DNA of 64,000 nucleotides, taken from contig OZ038435.1 in NCBI GenBank assembly GCA_964036275.1, positions 23,046,559-23,110,558 of the forward strand. Reading direction: 5' to 3'. This document shows positions 24,109 to 37,829 of this stretch, piece by piece. The number at the start of each line of letters is the position of its first letter. Within the stretch, counting starts at the first letter, position 1. This DNA is from Litoditis marina (taxonomy: Eukaryota; Nematoda; Chromadorea; Rhabditida; Rhabditidae). Below the pieces are notes generated by a model that did no database searches, had not been told where the DNA came from, and worked only from the letters and a program-made list of their open reading frames with translations. A program made the position numbers and the translations under genes.

Positions 24109-27099
24109 CATTGAGAATAAGTTGATGTCTCGAGGTTTCTCACAATTTCCCACGAGACACGTGACTTAGTACACGCAGGGAGAACATAATTGTAATTGTC
24201 TTAACATGACCGATTTAATGTAGTAGGCCAGTGTTGATAAACCTTCTCTTACGTTACTTTCATGAAGTTATATGTTACTCATTGAGAATAAGTTGATGTC
24301 TCGAGGTTCCTCCCAATTTCCCACGAGACACGTGACTTGGTACACGCAGGGAGAACATAATTGTAATTGTCCTTAACATGACCGATTTAATGTAGTAGGC
24401 AGTGTTGATAAACCTTCTCTTACGTTACTTTCATGAAGTAATATGTTACTCATTGAGAATAAATTGATGTTTCGAGGTTCCTCCCGATTTCCCACGAGAC
24501 ACGTGACTTAGTACACGCAGGGAAAACACAATTGTAATTGTATAAACATGACCGATTTAATGTAGTAGGGCAGTGTTGATAAACCGTCTCTTACGTTACT
24601 TTCATGAAGTAATATGTTACTCATTGAGAATAAATTGATGTTTCAAGGTTCCTCCCAATTTCCCACGAGACACGTGACTCAGTACACGCAGGGAGAACAT
24701 AATTGTAACTGTCTAAACATGACCGATTTAATGTAGTAGGCCAGTGTTGATGAACCTTCTTTTACGTTACTTTCATGAAGTAATATGTTACTCATTGAGA
24801 ATAAATTGATGTTTCGAGGTTCCTCCCAATTTCCCACGAGACACGTGACTTAGTACACGCAGGGAGAACATAATTGTTATTGTCTAAAACATGACCGATT
24901 TAATGTAGTAGGCCAGTGTTGATAAACCTTCTCTTACGTTAACTTTCATGAAGTAATATATTACTCATTGAGAATAAATTGATGTTTCGAGGTTCCTCCC
25001 AATTTTCCACGAGACACGTGACTTAGTACACGCAGGGAGAACATAATTGTTATTGTCTAAACACGACCGATTTAATGTAGTAGGCCAGTGTTGATAAACC
25101 AGCTCTTACGTTATTTTCATTGAGTAATATGTTACTCATTGAGAATAAATTGATGTCTCGTGGTTTTTCCCGATTTCCACAAGACACGTGACTTAGTACA
25201 CGCAGGGAGAACATAATTGTAATTGTCTAAACATGACCGATTTAATGTAGTAGGCCAGTGTGATAACCTTCTCTTACGTTACTTTCATGAAGTTATATGT
25301 TACTCATTGAGAATAAGTTGATGTTTCGAGGTTCCTCCCAATTTCCCACAAGAAACGTGACTTAGTACACGCAGGGAGAACATAATTGTAATTGTCTAAA
25401 CATGACCAATTTAATGTAGTAGGCCAGTGTTGATAAACCTTCTCTTACGTTACTTTCATGAAGTTATATGTTACTCATTGAGAATGACCGATTTAATGTA
25501 GTAGGCCAGTGTTGATAAACCTTCTCTTACGTTACTTTCATGAAGTAATATGTTACTCATTGAGAATAAATTGATGTGTCGAGGTTCCTCCCAATTTCCC
25601 ACGAGACACGTGACTTAGTACACGCAGGGAGAACATAATTGTTATTGTCTAAACATGACGATTTAATGTAGTAGGCCAGTGTTGATAAACCTTCTCTTAC
25701 GTTACTTTCATGAAGTAATATGTTACTCATTGAGAATAAATTAATGTTTCGAGGTTCCTTCCAATTTTCCACGGAGACACGTGCCTTAGTACACGCAGGG
25801 AGAACATAATTGTTATTGTCTAAACACGACCGATTTAATGTAGTAGGCCAGTGTTGATAAACCTTCTCTTACGTTACTTTCATGAAGTAATATGTTACTC
25901 ATTGAGAATAAATTGATGTTTCGAGGTTCCTCCCAATTTCCCACGAGACACGTGACTTAGTACACGCAGGGAGAACATAATTGTTATTGTCTAAACATGA
26001 CCGATTTAATGTAGTAGGCAGTGTTGATAAACCTTCTCTTACGTTACTTTCATGAAGTAATATGTTACTCATTGAGAATAAATTAATGTTTCGAGGTTCC
26101 TTCCAATTTTCACGAGACACGTGCCTAGTACACGCAGGGAGACATAATTGTTATTGTCTAAACACGACCGATTTAATGTAGTAGGCCAGTGTTGATAAAC
26201 CAGCTCTTACGTTATTTTCATTGAGTTATATGTTACTCATTGAGAATAAATTGATGTCTCGAGGTTTTTCCCGATTTCCCCAAGACACGTGACTTAAGTA
26301 CACGCAGGGGGAAAACATAATTGTAATTGTCTAAACATGACCGATTAATGTAGTAAGCCAGTGTTGATAAACCTTCTCTTACGTTACTTTCTTGAAGTTA
26401 TATGTTACTCATTGAGAATAAGTTGATGTTTCGAGGTTCCTCCCAATTTCCCACGAGAAACGTGACTTAGTACACGCAGGGAGAACATAATTGTAATTGT
26501 CTAAACATAACCAATTAATGTAGTAGGCCAGTGTTGATAAACCTTCTCTTACGTTACTTTCATGAAGTAATATGTTACTCATTGAGAATAAATTGATGTT
26601 CGAGGTTCCTCCCAATTTTCCACGAGATACGTGACTTAGTACACGCAGGGAGAACATAATTGTTATTGTCTAAACACGACCGATTTAATGTAGTAGGCCA
26701 GTGTTGATAAACCTCTCTTACGTTACTTTCATGAAGTTATATGTTACTCATTGAGAATAAGTTGATGTTTCGAGGTTCCTCCCAATTTCCCACGAGAAAC
26801 GTGACTTAGTACACGCAGGGAGAACATAGTTGTAATTGTCTAAACATGACCGATTTAAAGTAGAAGGCCAGTGTTGATAAACCTTCTCTTACGTTACTTT
26901 CATGAAGTTATATGTTACTCATTGAAAATAAATTGATGTCTCGAGGTTCCTCCCAATTTCCCACGACACACGTGACTTAGTACACGCAGGGAGAACATAT
27001 GTAATTGTCTAAACATGACCAATTTAATGTAGTAGGCCAGTGTTGATAAACCTTCTCTTACGTTACTTTCATGAAGTTATATGTTACTCATTGAGAATA

Positions 27100-30030
27100 A
27101 GTTGATGTTTCGAGGTTCCTCCCAATTTCCACGAGAAACGTGACTTAGTACACGCAGGGAGAACATAATTGTAATTGTCTAAACATAACCAATTTAATGT
27201 AGTAGGCCAGTGTTGATAAACCTTCTCTTACGTTACTTTCATGAAGTAATATGTTACTCATTGAGAATAAATTGATGTTTCGAGGTTCCTCCCATTTTTC
27301 CACGAGATACGTGACTTAGTACACGCAGGGAGAACATAATTGTTATTGTCTAAACACGACCGATTTAATGTAGTAGGCCAGTGTTGATAAACCAGCTCTT
27401 ACGTTATTTTCATTGAGTAATATGTTACTCATTGAGAATAAGTTGATGTCTCGAGGTTCCTCCCAATTTCCCACGAGACACGTGACTTAGTACACGCAGG
27501 GAGAACATAATTGTAAGTGTCCTAACATGACCGATTAATGTAGTAGGCCAGTGTTGATAAACCTTCTCTTACGTTACTTTCATGAAGTTATATGTTACTC
27601 ATTGAGAATAAGTTGATGTTTCGAGGTTCCTCCCAATTTCCCCACGAGAAACGTGACTTAGTACACGCAGGGAGAACATAATTGTAATTGTCTAAACATG
27701 ACCGATTAATGTAGAAGGCCAGTGTTGATAAACCTTCTCTTACGTTACTTTCATGAAGTTATATGTTACTCATTGAAAATAAATTGATGTCTCGAGGTTC
27801 CTCCCAATTTCCCACGACACACGTGACTTAGTACACGCAGGAGAACATATGTAATTGCCTAAACTATGACAATTTAATGTAGTAGGCCAGTGTTGATAAA
27901 CCTTCTCTTACGTTACTTTCATGAAGTAATATGTTACTCATTGAGAATAAATTGATGTTTCAAGGTTCCTCCCAATTTCCCACGAGAACGTGACTTAGTA
28001 CACGCAGGGAGAACATAATTGTAATTGTCTAAACATGACCGATTTAATGTAGTAGGCCAGTGGTTGATAAACCTTCTCTTACGTTACTTGTCATGAAGTA
28101 ATATGTTACTCATTGAGAATAAATTGATGTCTCGAGTTTTTCCGATTTCCCACAAGACACGTGACTTAGTACACGCAGGGATAACATAATTGTAATTGTC
28201 TAAACATGACCGTTTAATGTAGTAGGCCAGTGTTGATAAACCTTCTCTTACGTTACTTTCATGAAGTTATATGTTACTCATTGAGAATAAGTTGATGTTT
28301 CGAGGTTCCTCCCAATTTCCCCACGAGAAACGTGACTTAGTACACGCAGGGAGAACATAATTGTAATTGTCTAAACATGACCGATTTAATGTAGTAGGCC
28401 AGTGTTGATAAACCTTCTCTTACGTTACTTTCGTGAAGTCATATGTTCTCATTGAGAATAAGTTGATGTCTCGAGGTTTCCTCCCAATTTCCCACGAGAC
28501 ACGTGACTTAGTACACGCAGGGAGAGACATATTGGTAATTGTCTTAACATGACCGATTTAATGTAGTAGGCCAGTGTTGATAACCATCTTATACGTTACC
28601 TTCATGAAGTAATATGTTACTCATTGAAAATAGTTGATGTTTCGAGGTTCCTCCCAATTTCCCACGAGAAACGTGACTTAGTACACGCAGGGAGAACATA
28701 ATTGTAATTGTCTAAACATGACCGATTTAATGTAGTAGGCCAGTGTTGATAAACCTTCTCTTACGTTACTTTCATGAAGTAATATGTTACTCATTGAGAA
28801 TAAATTGATGTTTCGAGGTTCCTCCCAATTTTCCACGAGATACGTGACTTAGTACACGCAGGGAGAACATAATTGTTATTGTCTAAACACGACCGATTTA
28901 ATGTAGTAGGCCAGTGTTGATAACCAGCTCTTACGTTATTTTCATTGAGTAATATGTTACTCATTGAGAATAAGTTGATGTCTCGAGGTTCCTCCCAATT
29001 TCCCACGAGACACGTGACTTAGTACACGCAGGAGAACATAATTGTAAGTGTCCTAACATGACCGATTTAATGTAGTAGGCCAGTGATGATAAACCTTCTC
29101 TTACGTTACTTTCATGAAGTTATATGTTACTCATTGAGAATAAGTTTGATGTTTCGAGGTCCTCCCAATTTCCCACGAGAAACGTGACCTTAGTACACGC
29201 AGGGAGAACATAATTGTAATTGTCTAAACATGACCGATTTATGTAGAAGGCCAGTGTTGATAAACCTTCTCTTACGTTACTTTCATGAAGTTATATGTTA
29301 CTCATTGAAAATAAATTGATGTCTCGAGGTTCCTCCAATTTCCCACGACACACGTGACTTAGTACACGCAGGGAGAACATATGTAATTGCCTAAACATGA
29401 CCAATTTAATGTAGTAGGCCAGTGTTGATAAACCTTCTCTTACGTTACTTTCATGAAGTAATATGTTACTCATTGAGATAAATTGATGTTTCAAGGTTCC
29501 TCCCAATTTCCCACGAGAAACGTGACTTAGTACACGCAGGGAGAACATAATTGTAATTGTCTAAACATGACCGATTTAATGTAGTAGGCCAGTGTTGATA
29601 AACCTTCTCTTACGTTACTTTCATGAAGTAATATGTTACTCACTGAGAATAAATTGATGTCTCGAGGTTTTTCCCGATTTCCCACAAGGACACGTGACTT
29701 AGTACACGCAGGGATAACATAATTGTAATTGTCTAAACATGACCGTTTAATGTAGTAGGCAGTGTTGATAAACCTTCTCTTACGTTACTTTCATGAAGTT
29801 ATATGTTACTCATTGAGAATAAGTTGATGTTTCGAGTTCCTCCCAATTTCCCACGAGAAACGTGACTTAGTACACGCAGGGAGAACATAATTGTAATTGT
29901 CTAAACATGGACCGATTTAATGTAGTAGGCCAGTGTTGATAACCTTCTCTTACGTTACTTTCGTGAAGTCATATGTTACTCATTGAGATAAGTTGATGTC
30001 TCGAGGTTCCTCCCAATTTCCCACGAGACA
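27100..30030 (+). repeat. Nine-monomer higher-order repeat, two copies at about 1.53-kb offset
   Basis: Shared markers include gagatacg with cacgacc/accagctc (about 27305 and 28838), cgacacacg (27814 and 29345), ggataaca (28178 and 29711), gaccgtttaatg and gaagtcatatg (about 28437 and 29966). Offsets are 1530-1533, that is 9 x 171 minus several 1-bp deletions. Copy limits are approximate, about 27.1-28.5 and 28.65-30.03 kb. Confidence 0.78.
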
Positions 30031-33000
30031 CGTGACTTAGTACACGCAGGGAGAACATAATTGTAATTGTCTTAACATGACCGATTTAATGTAGTAGGCC
30101 AGTGTGATAAACCATCTTATACGTTACCTTCATGAAGTAATATGTTACTCATTGAAAATAAATTGATGTCTCGAGGTTCCTCCCAATTTCCACGAGACAC
30201 GTGACTTAGTACACGCAGGGAGAACATAATTGTAATTGTCTAAACATGACCGATTTAATGTAGTAGGCCAGTGTTGATAAACCTTCTCTTACGCTTACTT
30301 TCATGAAGTTATATGTTACTCATTGAGAATAAGTTGATGTCTCGAGGTTCCTCCCAATTTCCCACGAGACACGTGACTTAGTACACGCAGGGAGAACATA
30401 ATTGTAATTGTCTTAACATGACCGATTTAATGTAGTAGGCCAGTGTTGATAAACCTTCTCTTACGTTACCTTCATGAAGTTATATGTTACTCATTGAGAA
30501 TAAGTTGATGTCTCGAGGTTCCTCCCAATTTCCCACGAGACACGTGACTTAGTACACGCAGGGAGAACATAATTGTAATTGTCTTAACATGACCGATTCA
30601 ATGTAGTAGGCCAGTGTTGATAAACCATCTTATACGTTACCTTCATGAAGTAATATGTTACTCATTGAAAATAAATTGATGTCTCGAGGTTCCTCCCAAT
30701 TCCACGAGACACGTGACTTAGTACACGCAGGGAGAACATAATTGTAATTGTCTAAACATGACCGATTTAATGTAGTAGGTCAGTGTTGATAAACCTTCTC
30801 TTACGTTACTTTCATGAAGTTATATGTTACTCATTGAGAATAAGTTGATGTCTCGAGGTTCCTCCCAATTTCCCACGAGACACGTGACTTAGTACACGCA
30901 GGGAGAACATAATTGTAAGTGTCTTAACATGACCGATTTAATGTAGTAGGCCAGTGGTTGATAAACCTTCTCTTACGTTACCTTCATGAAGTTATATGTT
31001 ACTCATTGAGATAAGTTGATGTCTCGAGGTTTCTCCCAGTTTCCCACGAGACACGTGACTTAGTGCACGCAGGGAGAACATAATTGTAATTGTCTTAACA
31101 TGACCGATTTAATTGTAGTAGGCCAGTGTTGATAAACCTTCTCTTACGTTACTTTCATGAAGTTATATGTTACTCATTGAGAATAAGTTGATGTCTCGAG
31201 GTTCCTCCCAATTTCCCACGAGACACGTGACTTAGTACACGCAGGGAGAACATAATTGTAATTGTCTTAACATGACCGATTTAATGTAGTAGGCCAGTGT
31301 TGATAAACCTTCTCTTACGTTACTTTCATGAAGTAATATGTTACTCATTGAGAATAAATTGATGTTTCGAGGTTCCTCCCGATTTCCCACGAGACACGTG
31401 ACTTAGTACACGCAGGGAGAACATAATTGTAATTGTCTTACATGACCGATTCAATGTAGTAGGTCAGTGTTGATAAACCTTCTCTTACGTTACTTTCATG
31501 AAGTTATATGTTACTCATTGAGAATAAGTTGATGTCTCGAGGTTCCTCCCAATTTCCACGAGACACGTGACTTAGTACACGCAGGGAGAACATAATTGTA
31601 AGTGTCTTAACATGACCGATTTAATGTAGTAGGCCAGTGTTGATAAACCTTCTCTTACGTTACCTTCATGAAGTTATATGTTACTCATTGAGAATAAGTT
31701 GATGTCTCGAGGTTTCTCCCAGTTTCCCACGAGACACGTGACTTAGTACACGCAGGGAGAACATAATTGTAATTGTCTTAACATGACCGATTCAATGTAG
31801 TAGGTCAGTGTTGATAAACCTTCTCTTACGTTACTTTCATGAAGTAATATGTTACTCATTGAAAATAAATTGATGTCTCGAGGTTCCTCCCAATTTCCCA
31901 CGAGACCACGTGACTTAGTACACGCAGGGAGAACATAATTGTAATTGTCTAACATGACCGATTTAATGTAGTAGGTCAGTGTTGATAAACCTTCTCTTAC
32001 GTTACTTTCATGAAGTTATATGTTTACTCATTGAGAATAAGTTGATGTCTCGAGGTTCCTCCCAATTTCCACGAGACACGTGACTTAGTACACGCAGGGA
32101 GAACATAATTGTAAGTGTCTTAACATGACCGATTTAATGTAGTAGGCCAGTGTTGATAAACCTTCTCTTACGTTACCTTCATGAAGTTATATGTTACTCA
32201 TTGAGAATAAGTTGATGTCTCGAGGTTTCTCCCAGTTTCCCACGAGACACGTGACTTAGTGCACGCAGGGAGAACATAATTGTAATTGTCTTAACATGAC
32301 CGATTTAATGTAGTAGGCCAGTGTTGATAAACCTCTCTTACGTTACTTTCATGAAGTTATATGTTACTCATTGAGAATAAGTTGATGTCTCGAGGTTCCT
32401 CCCAATTTCCCACGAGACACGTGACTTAGTACACGCAGGGAGAACATAATTGTAATTGTCTTAACATGACCGATTTAATGTAGTAGGCCAGTGTTGATAA
32501 ACCTTCTCTTACGTTACTTTCATGAAGTAATATGTTACTCATTGAGAATAAATTGATGTTTCGAGGTTCCTCCCGATTTCCCACGAGACACGTGACTTAG
32601 TACACGCAGGGAGAACATAATTGTAATTGTCTTAACATGACCGATTCAATGTAGTAGGGTCAGTGTTGATAAACCTTTCTCTTACGTTACTTTCATGAAG
32701 TTATATGTTACTCATTGATAATAAGTTGATGTCTCGAGGTTCCTCCCAATTTCCCACGAGACACGTGACTTAGTACACGCAGGGAGAACATAATTGTAAG
32801 TGTCTTAACATGACCGATTTAATGTAGTAGGCCAGTGTTGATAAACCTTCTCTTACGTTACCTTCATGAAGTTATATGTTACTCATTGAGAATAAGTTGA
32901 TGTCTCGAGGTTTCTCCCAGTTTCCCACGAGACACGTGACTTAGTGCACGCAGGGAGAACATAATTGTAATTGTCTTAACATGACCGATTTAATGTAGTA

Positions 33001-36000
33001 GGCCAGTGTTGATAAACCTTCTCTTACGTTACTTTCAGAAGTTATATGTTACTCATTGAGAATAAGTTGATGTCTCGAGGTTCCTCCCAATTTCCACGAG
33101 ACACGTGACTTAGTACACGCAGGGGAGAACATAATTGTAATTGTCTTAACATGACCGATTTAATGTAGTAGGCCAGTGTTGATAAACCTTCTCTTACGTT
33201 ACTTTCATGAAGTAATATGTTACTCATTGAGAATAAATTGATGTTTCGAGGTTCCTCCGATTTCCCACGAGACACGTGACTTAGTACACGCAGGGAGAAC
33301 ATAATTGTAATTGTCTTAACATGACCGATTCAATGTAGTAGGCCAGTGGTTGATAAACCATCTTATACGTTACCTTCATGAAGTAATATGTTACTCATTG
33401 AAAATAAATTGATGTCTCGAGGTTCCTCCCAATTTCCCACGAGACACGTGACTTAGTACACGCAGGGAGAACATAATTGTAATTGTCTAAACATGACCGA
33501 TTTAATGTAGTAGGTCAGTGTTGATAAACCTTCTCTTACGTTACTTTCATGAAGTTATATGTTACTCATTGAGAATAAGTTGATGTCTCGAGGTTCCTCC
33601 CAATTTCCCACGAGACACGTGACTTAGTACACGCAGGGAGAACATAATTGTAAGTGTCTTAACATGACCGATTTAATGTAGTAGGCCAGTGTTGATAACC
33701 TTCTCTTACGTTACCTTCATGAAGTTATATGTTACTCATTGAGAATAAGTTGATGTCTCGAGGTTTCTCCCAATTTCCCACGAGACACGTGACTTAGTGC
33801 ACGCAGGGAGAACATAATTGTATATGTCTTAACATGACCGATTTAATGTAGTAGGCCAGTGTTGATAAACCTTCTCTTACGTTACTTTCATGAAGTTATA
33901 TGTTACTCATTGAGAATAAGTTGATGTCTCGAGGTTCCTCCCAATTTCCCACGAGACCACGTGACTCAGTACACGCAGGGAGAACATAATTGTAACTGTC
34001 TAAACATGACCGATTTAATGTAGTAGGCCAGTGTTGATGAACCTTCTTTACGTTACTTTCATGAAGTAATATGTTACTCATTGAGAATAAATTGATGTTT
34101 CGAGGTTCCTCCCAATTTCCCACGAGACACGTGACTTAGTACACGCAGGGAGAACATAATTGTTATTGTCTAAACATGACCGATTTAATGTAGTAGGCCA
34201 GTGTTGATAAACCTTCTCTTACGTTACTTTCATGAAGTAATATGTTACTCATTGAGAATAAATTGATGTTTCGAGGTTCCTCCCAATTTTCCACGAGACA
34301 CGTGACTTAGTACACGCAGGGAAAACACAATTGTAATTGTCTAAACATGACCGATTTAATGTAGTAGGTCAGTGTTGATAAACCTTCTCTACGTTACTTT
34401 CATGAAGTTATATGTTACTCATTGGAATAAGTTGATGTCTCGAGGTTCCTCCCAATTTCCCACGAGACACGTGACTCAGTACACGCAGGGAGAACATAAT
34501 TGTAATTGTCTAAACATGACCGATTTAATGTAGTAGGCCAGTGTTGATAAACCTTCTCTTACGTTACTTTCATGAAGTTATATGTTACTCATTGAGAATA
34601 AGTTGATGTCTCGAGGTTCCTCCCAATTTCCCACGAGGACACGTGACTTAGTACACGCAGGGAGAACATAATTGTAATTGTCTTAACATGACCGATTTAA
34701 TGTAGTAGGCCAGTGTTGATAAACCTTCTCTTACGTTACTTTCATGAAGTTATATGTTACTCATTGAGAATAAGTTGATGTCTCGAGGTTCCTCCAATTT
34801 CCCACGAGACACGTGACTTAGTACACGCAGGGAGAACATAATTGTAATTGTCTTAACATGACCGATTCAATGTAGTAGGCCAGTGTTGATAAACCATCTT
34901 ATACGTTACCTTCATGAAGTAATATGTTACTCATTGAGAATAAGTTGATGTCTCGAGGTTTCCGTCCCAATTTCCACGAGACACGTGACTTAGTACACGC
35001 AGGGAGAACATAATTGTAATTGTCTTAACATGACGATTTAATGTAGTAGGCCAGTGTTGATAAACCTTCTCTTACGTTACTTTCATGAAGTAATATGTTA
35101 CTCATTGAGAATAAATTGATGTTTCGAGGTTCCTCCCGATTTCCACGAGACACGTGACTTAGTACACGCAGGGAAAACACAATTGTAATTGTCTAAACAT
35201 GACGATTTAATGTAGTAGGGCAGTGTTGATAAACCTTCTCTTACGTTACTTTCATGAAGTAATATGTTACTCATTGAGAATAAATTGATGTTTCAAGGTT
35301 CCTCCCAAGTTCCCACGAGACACGTGACTTAGTACACGCAGGGAGAACATAATTGTAAGTGTCTTAACATGACCGATTTATGTGGTAGGCCAGTGTTGAT
35401 AAACCTTCTCTTACGTTACCTTCATGAAGTTATATGTTACTCATTGAGAATAAGTTGATGTCTCGAGGTTTCTCCCAATTTCCCACGAGACACGTGACTT
35501 AGTGCACGCAGGGAGAACATAATTGTAATTGTCTTAACATGACCGATTTAATGTAGTAGGCCAGTGTTGATAAACCTTCTCTTACGTTACTTTCATCAAG
35601 TTATATGTTACTCATTGAGAATAAGTTGATGTCTCGAGGTTCCTCCCAATTTCCCACGAGACACGTGACTTAGTACACGCAGGGAGAACATAATTGTAAT
35701 TGTCTTAACATGACCGATTTAATGTAGTAGGCCAGTGTTGATAAGCCTTCTCTTACGTTACTTTCATGAAGTAATATGTTACTCATTGAGAATAAATTGA
35801 TGTTTCAAGGTTCCTCCCAAGTTCCCACGACACACGTGACTCAGTACACGCAGGGAGAACATATTGTAACTGTCTAAACATGACCGATTTAATGTAGTAG
35901 GCCAGTGTTGATGAACCTTCTTTTACGTTACTTTCATGAAGTAATATGTTACTCATTGAGAATAAATTGATGTTTCGAGGTTCCTCCCGATTTCCCACGA

Positions 36001-37820
36001 GACACGTGACTTAGTACACGCAGGGAAAACACAATTGTAATTGTCTAAACATGACCGATTTAATGTAGTAGGGCAGTGTTGATAAGCCTTCTCTTACGTT
36101 ACTTTCATGAAGTAATATGTTACTCATTGAGAATAAATTGATGTTTCAAGGTTCCTCCAAGTTCCCACGACACACGTGACTCAGTACACGCAGGGAGAAC
36201 ATAATTGTAACTGTCTAAACATGACCGATTTAATGTAGTAGGCCAGTGTTGATGAACCTTCTTTTACGTTACTTTCATGAAGTAATATGTTACTCATTGA
36301 GAATAAATTGATGTTTCGAGGTTCCTCCCAATTTCCCACGAGACACGTGGACTTAGTACACGCAGGGAGAAGCATAATTGTTATTGTCTAAACATGACCG
36401 ATTTAATGTAGTAGGCCAGTGTTGATAAACCTTCTCTTACGTTACTTTCATGAAGTAATATGTTACTCATTGAGAATAAATTGATGTTTCGAGGTTCTCC
36501 CAATTTTTCCACGAGACCACGTGACTTAGTACACGCAGGGAAAACACAATGTAATTGTCTTAACATGACCGATTCAATGTAGTAGGCCAGTGTTGATAAA
36601 CCATCTTATACGTTACCTTCATGAAGTAATATGTTACTCATTGAAAATAAATTGATGTCTCGAGGTTCCTCCCAATTTCCCACGAGACACGTGACTTAGT
36701 ACACGCAGGGAGAACATAATTGTAATTGTCTAAACATGACCGATTTAATGTAGTAGGCCAGTGTTGATAAACCTTCTCTTACGTTACTTCATGAAGTTAT
36801 ATGTTACTCATTGAGAATAAGTTGATGTCTCGAGGTTCCTCCCAATTTCCACGAGACACGTGACTTAGTACACGTAGGGAGAACATGATTGTAATTGTCT
36901 TAACATGACCGATTTAATGTAGTAGGCCAGTGTTGATAAAACTTCTCTTACGTTACTTTCATGAAGTTATATGTTACTCATTGAGAATAAGTTGATGTCT
37001 CGAGGTTCCTCCCAATTTCCCACGAGACACGTGACTTAGTACACGCAGGGAGAACATAATTGTAATTGTCTTAACATGACCGATTTAATGTAGTAGGCCA
37101 GTGTTGATAAACCTTCTCTTACGTTACCTTCATGAAGTTATATGTTACTCATTGAGAATAAGTTGATGTCTCGAGGTTCCTCCCAATTTCCACGAGACAC
37201 GTGACTTAGTACACGCAGGGAGAACATAATTGTAATTGTCTTAACATGACCGATTCAATGTAGTAGGCCAGTGTTGATAAACCATCTTATACGCACCTTC
37301 ATGAAGTAATATGTTACTCATTGAAAATAAATTGATGTCTCGAGGTTCCTCCCAATTTCCCACGAGACACGTGACTTAGTACACGCAGGGAGAACATAAT
37401 GTAATTGTCTAAACATGACCGATTAATGTAGTAGGTCAGTGTTGATAACCTTCTCTTACGTTACTTTCATGAAGTTATATGTTACTCATTGAGAATGACC
37501 GATTTAATGTAGTAGGCCAGTGTTGATAAAACCTTTTTCTTACGTTACTTTCATGAAGTAATATGTTACTCATTGAGAATAAATTGATGTTTCGAGGTTC
37601 CTCCCAATTTTCCACGAGACACGTGACTTAGTACACGCAGGTGAGAACATAATTGTTATTGTCTAAACACGACCGATTTAATGTAGTAGGCAGTGTTGAT
37701 AAACAGCTCTTACGTTATTTTCATTGAGTAATATGTTACTCATTGAGAATAAATTGATGTCTCGAGGTTTTTCTCGATTTCCCACAAGACACGTGACTTA
37801 GTACACGCAGGGAGAACATA
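30031..37820 (+). repeat. Divergent satellite with local repeats of 2-7 monomers
   Basis: Ordinary monomers with gagaataagttgatgtctcgagg tails alternate with gaaaataaattgatgtctcgagg tails. Recurrent variants are aggtcag, gtaagtgtc, ggtttctcccagtttccc with cttagtgcacg (about 31025, 32225, 32910 and 33760), and from 34 kb gtaactgtc/tgatgaacc and gggaaaacacaattg. A short repeat with cgacacacgtgactcag recurs at about 35830 and 36172. Frequent 1-bp indels blur the periods, and I did not resolve a single HOR. Confidence 0.7.
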
Positions 37821-37829
37821 ATTGTAATT

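Noticed and set aside
23841..24153. Minus-strand ORFs of 83 and 100 aa spanning the gap
   Set aside because: They are mostly unknown residues from the N run and carry no information.
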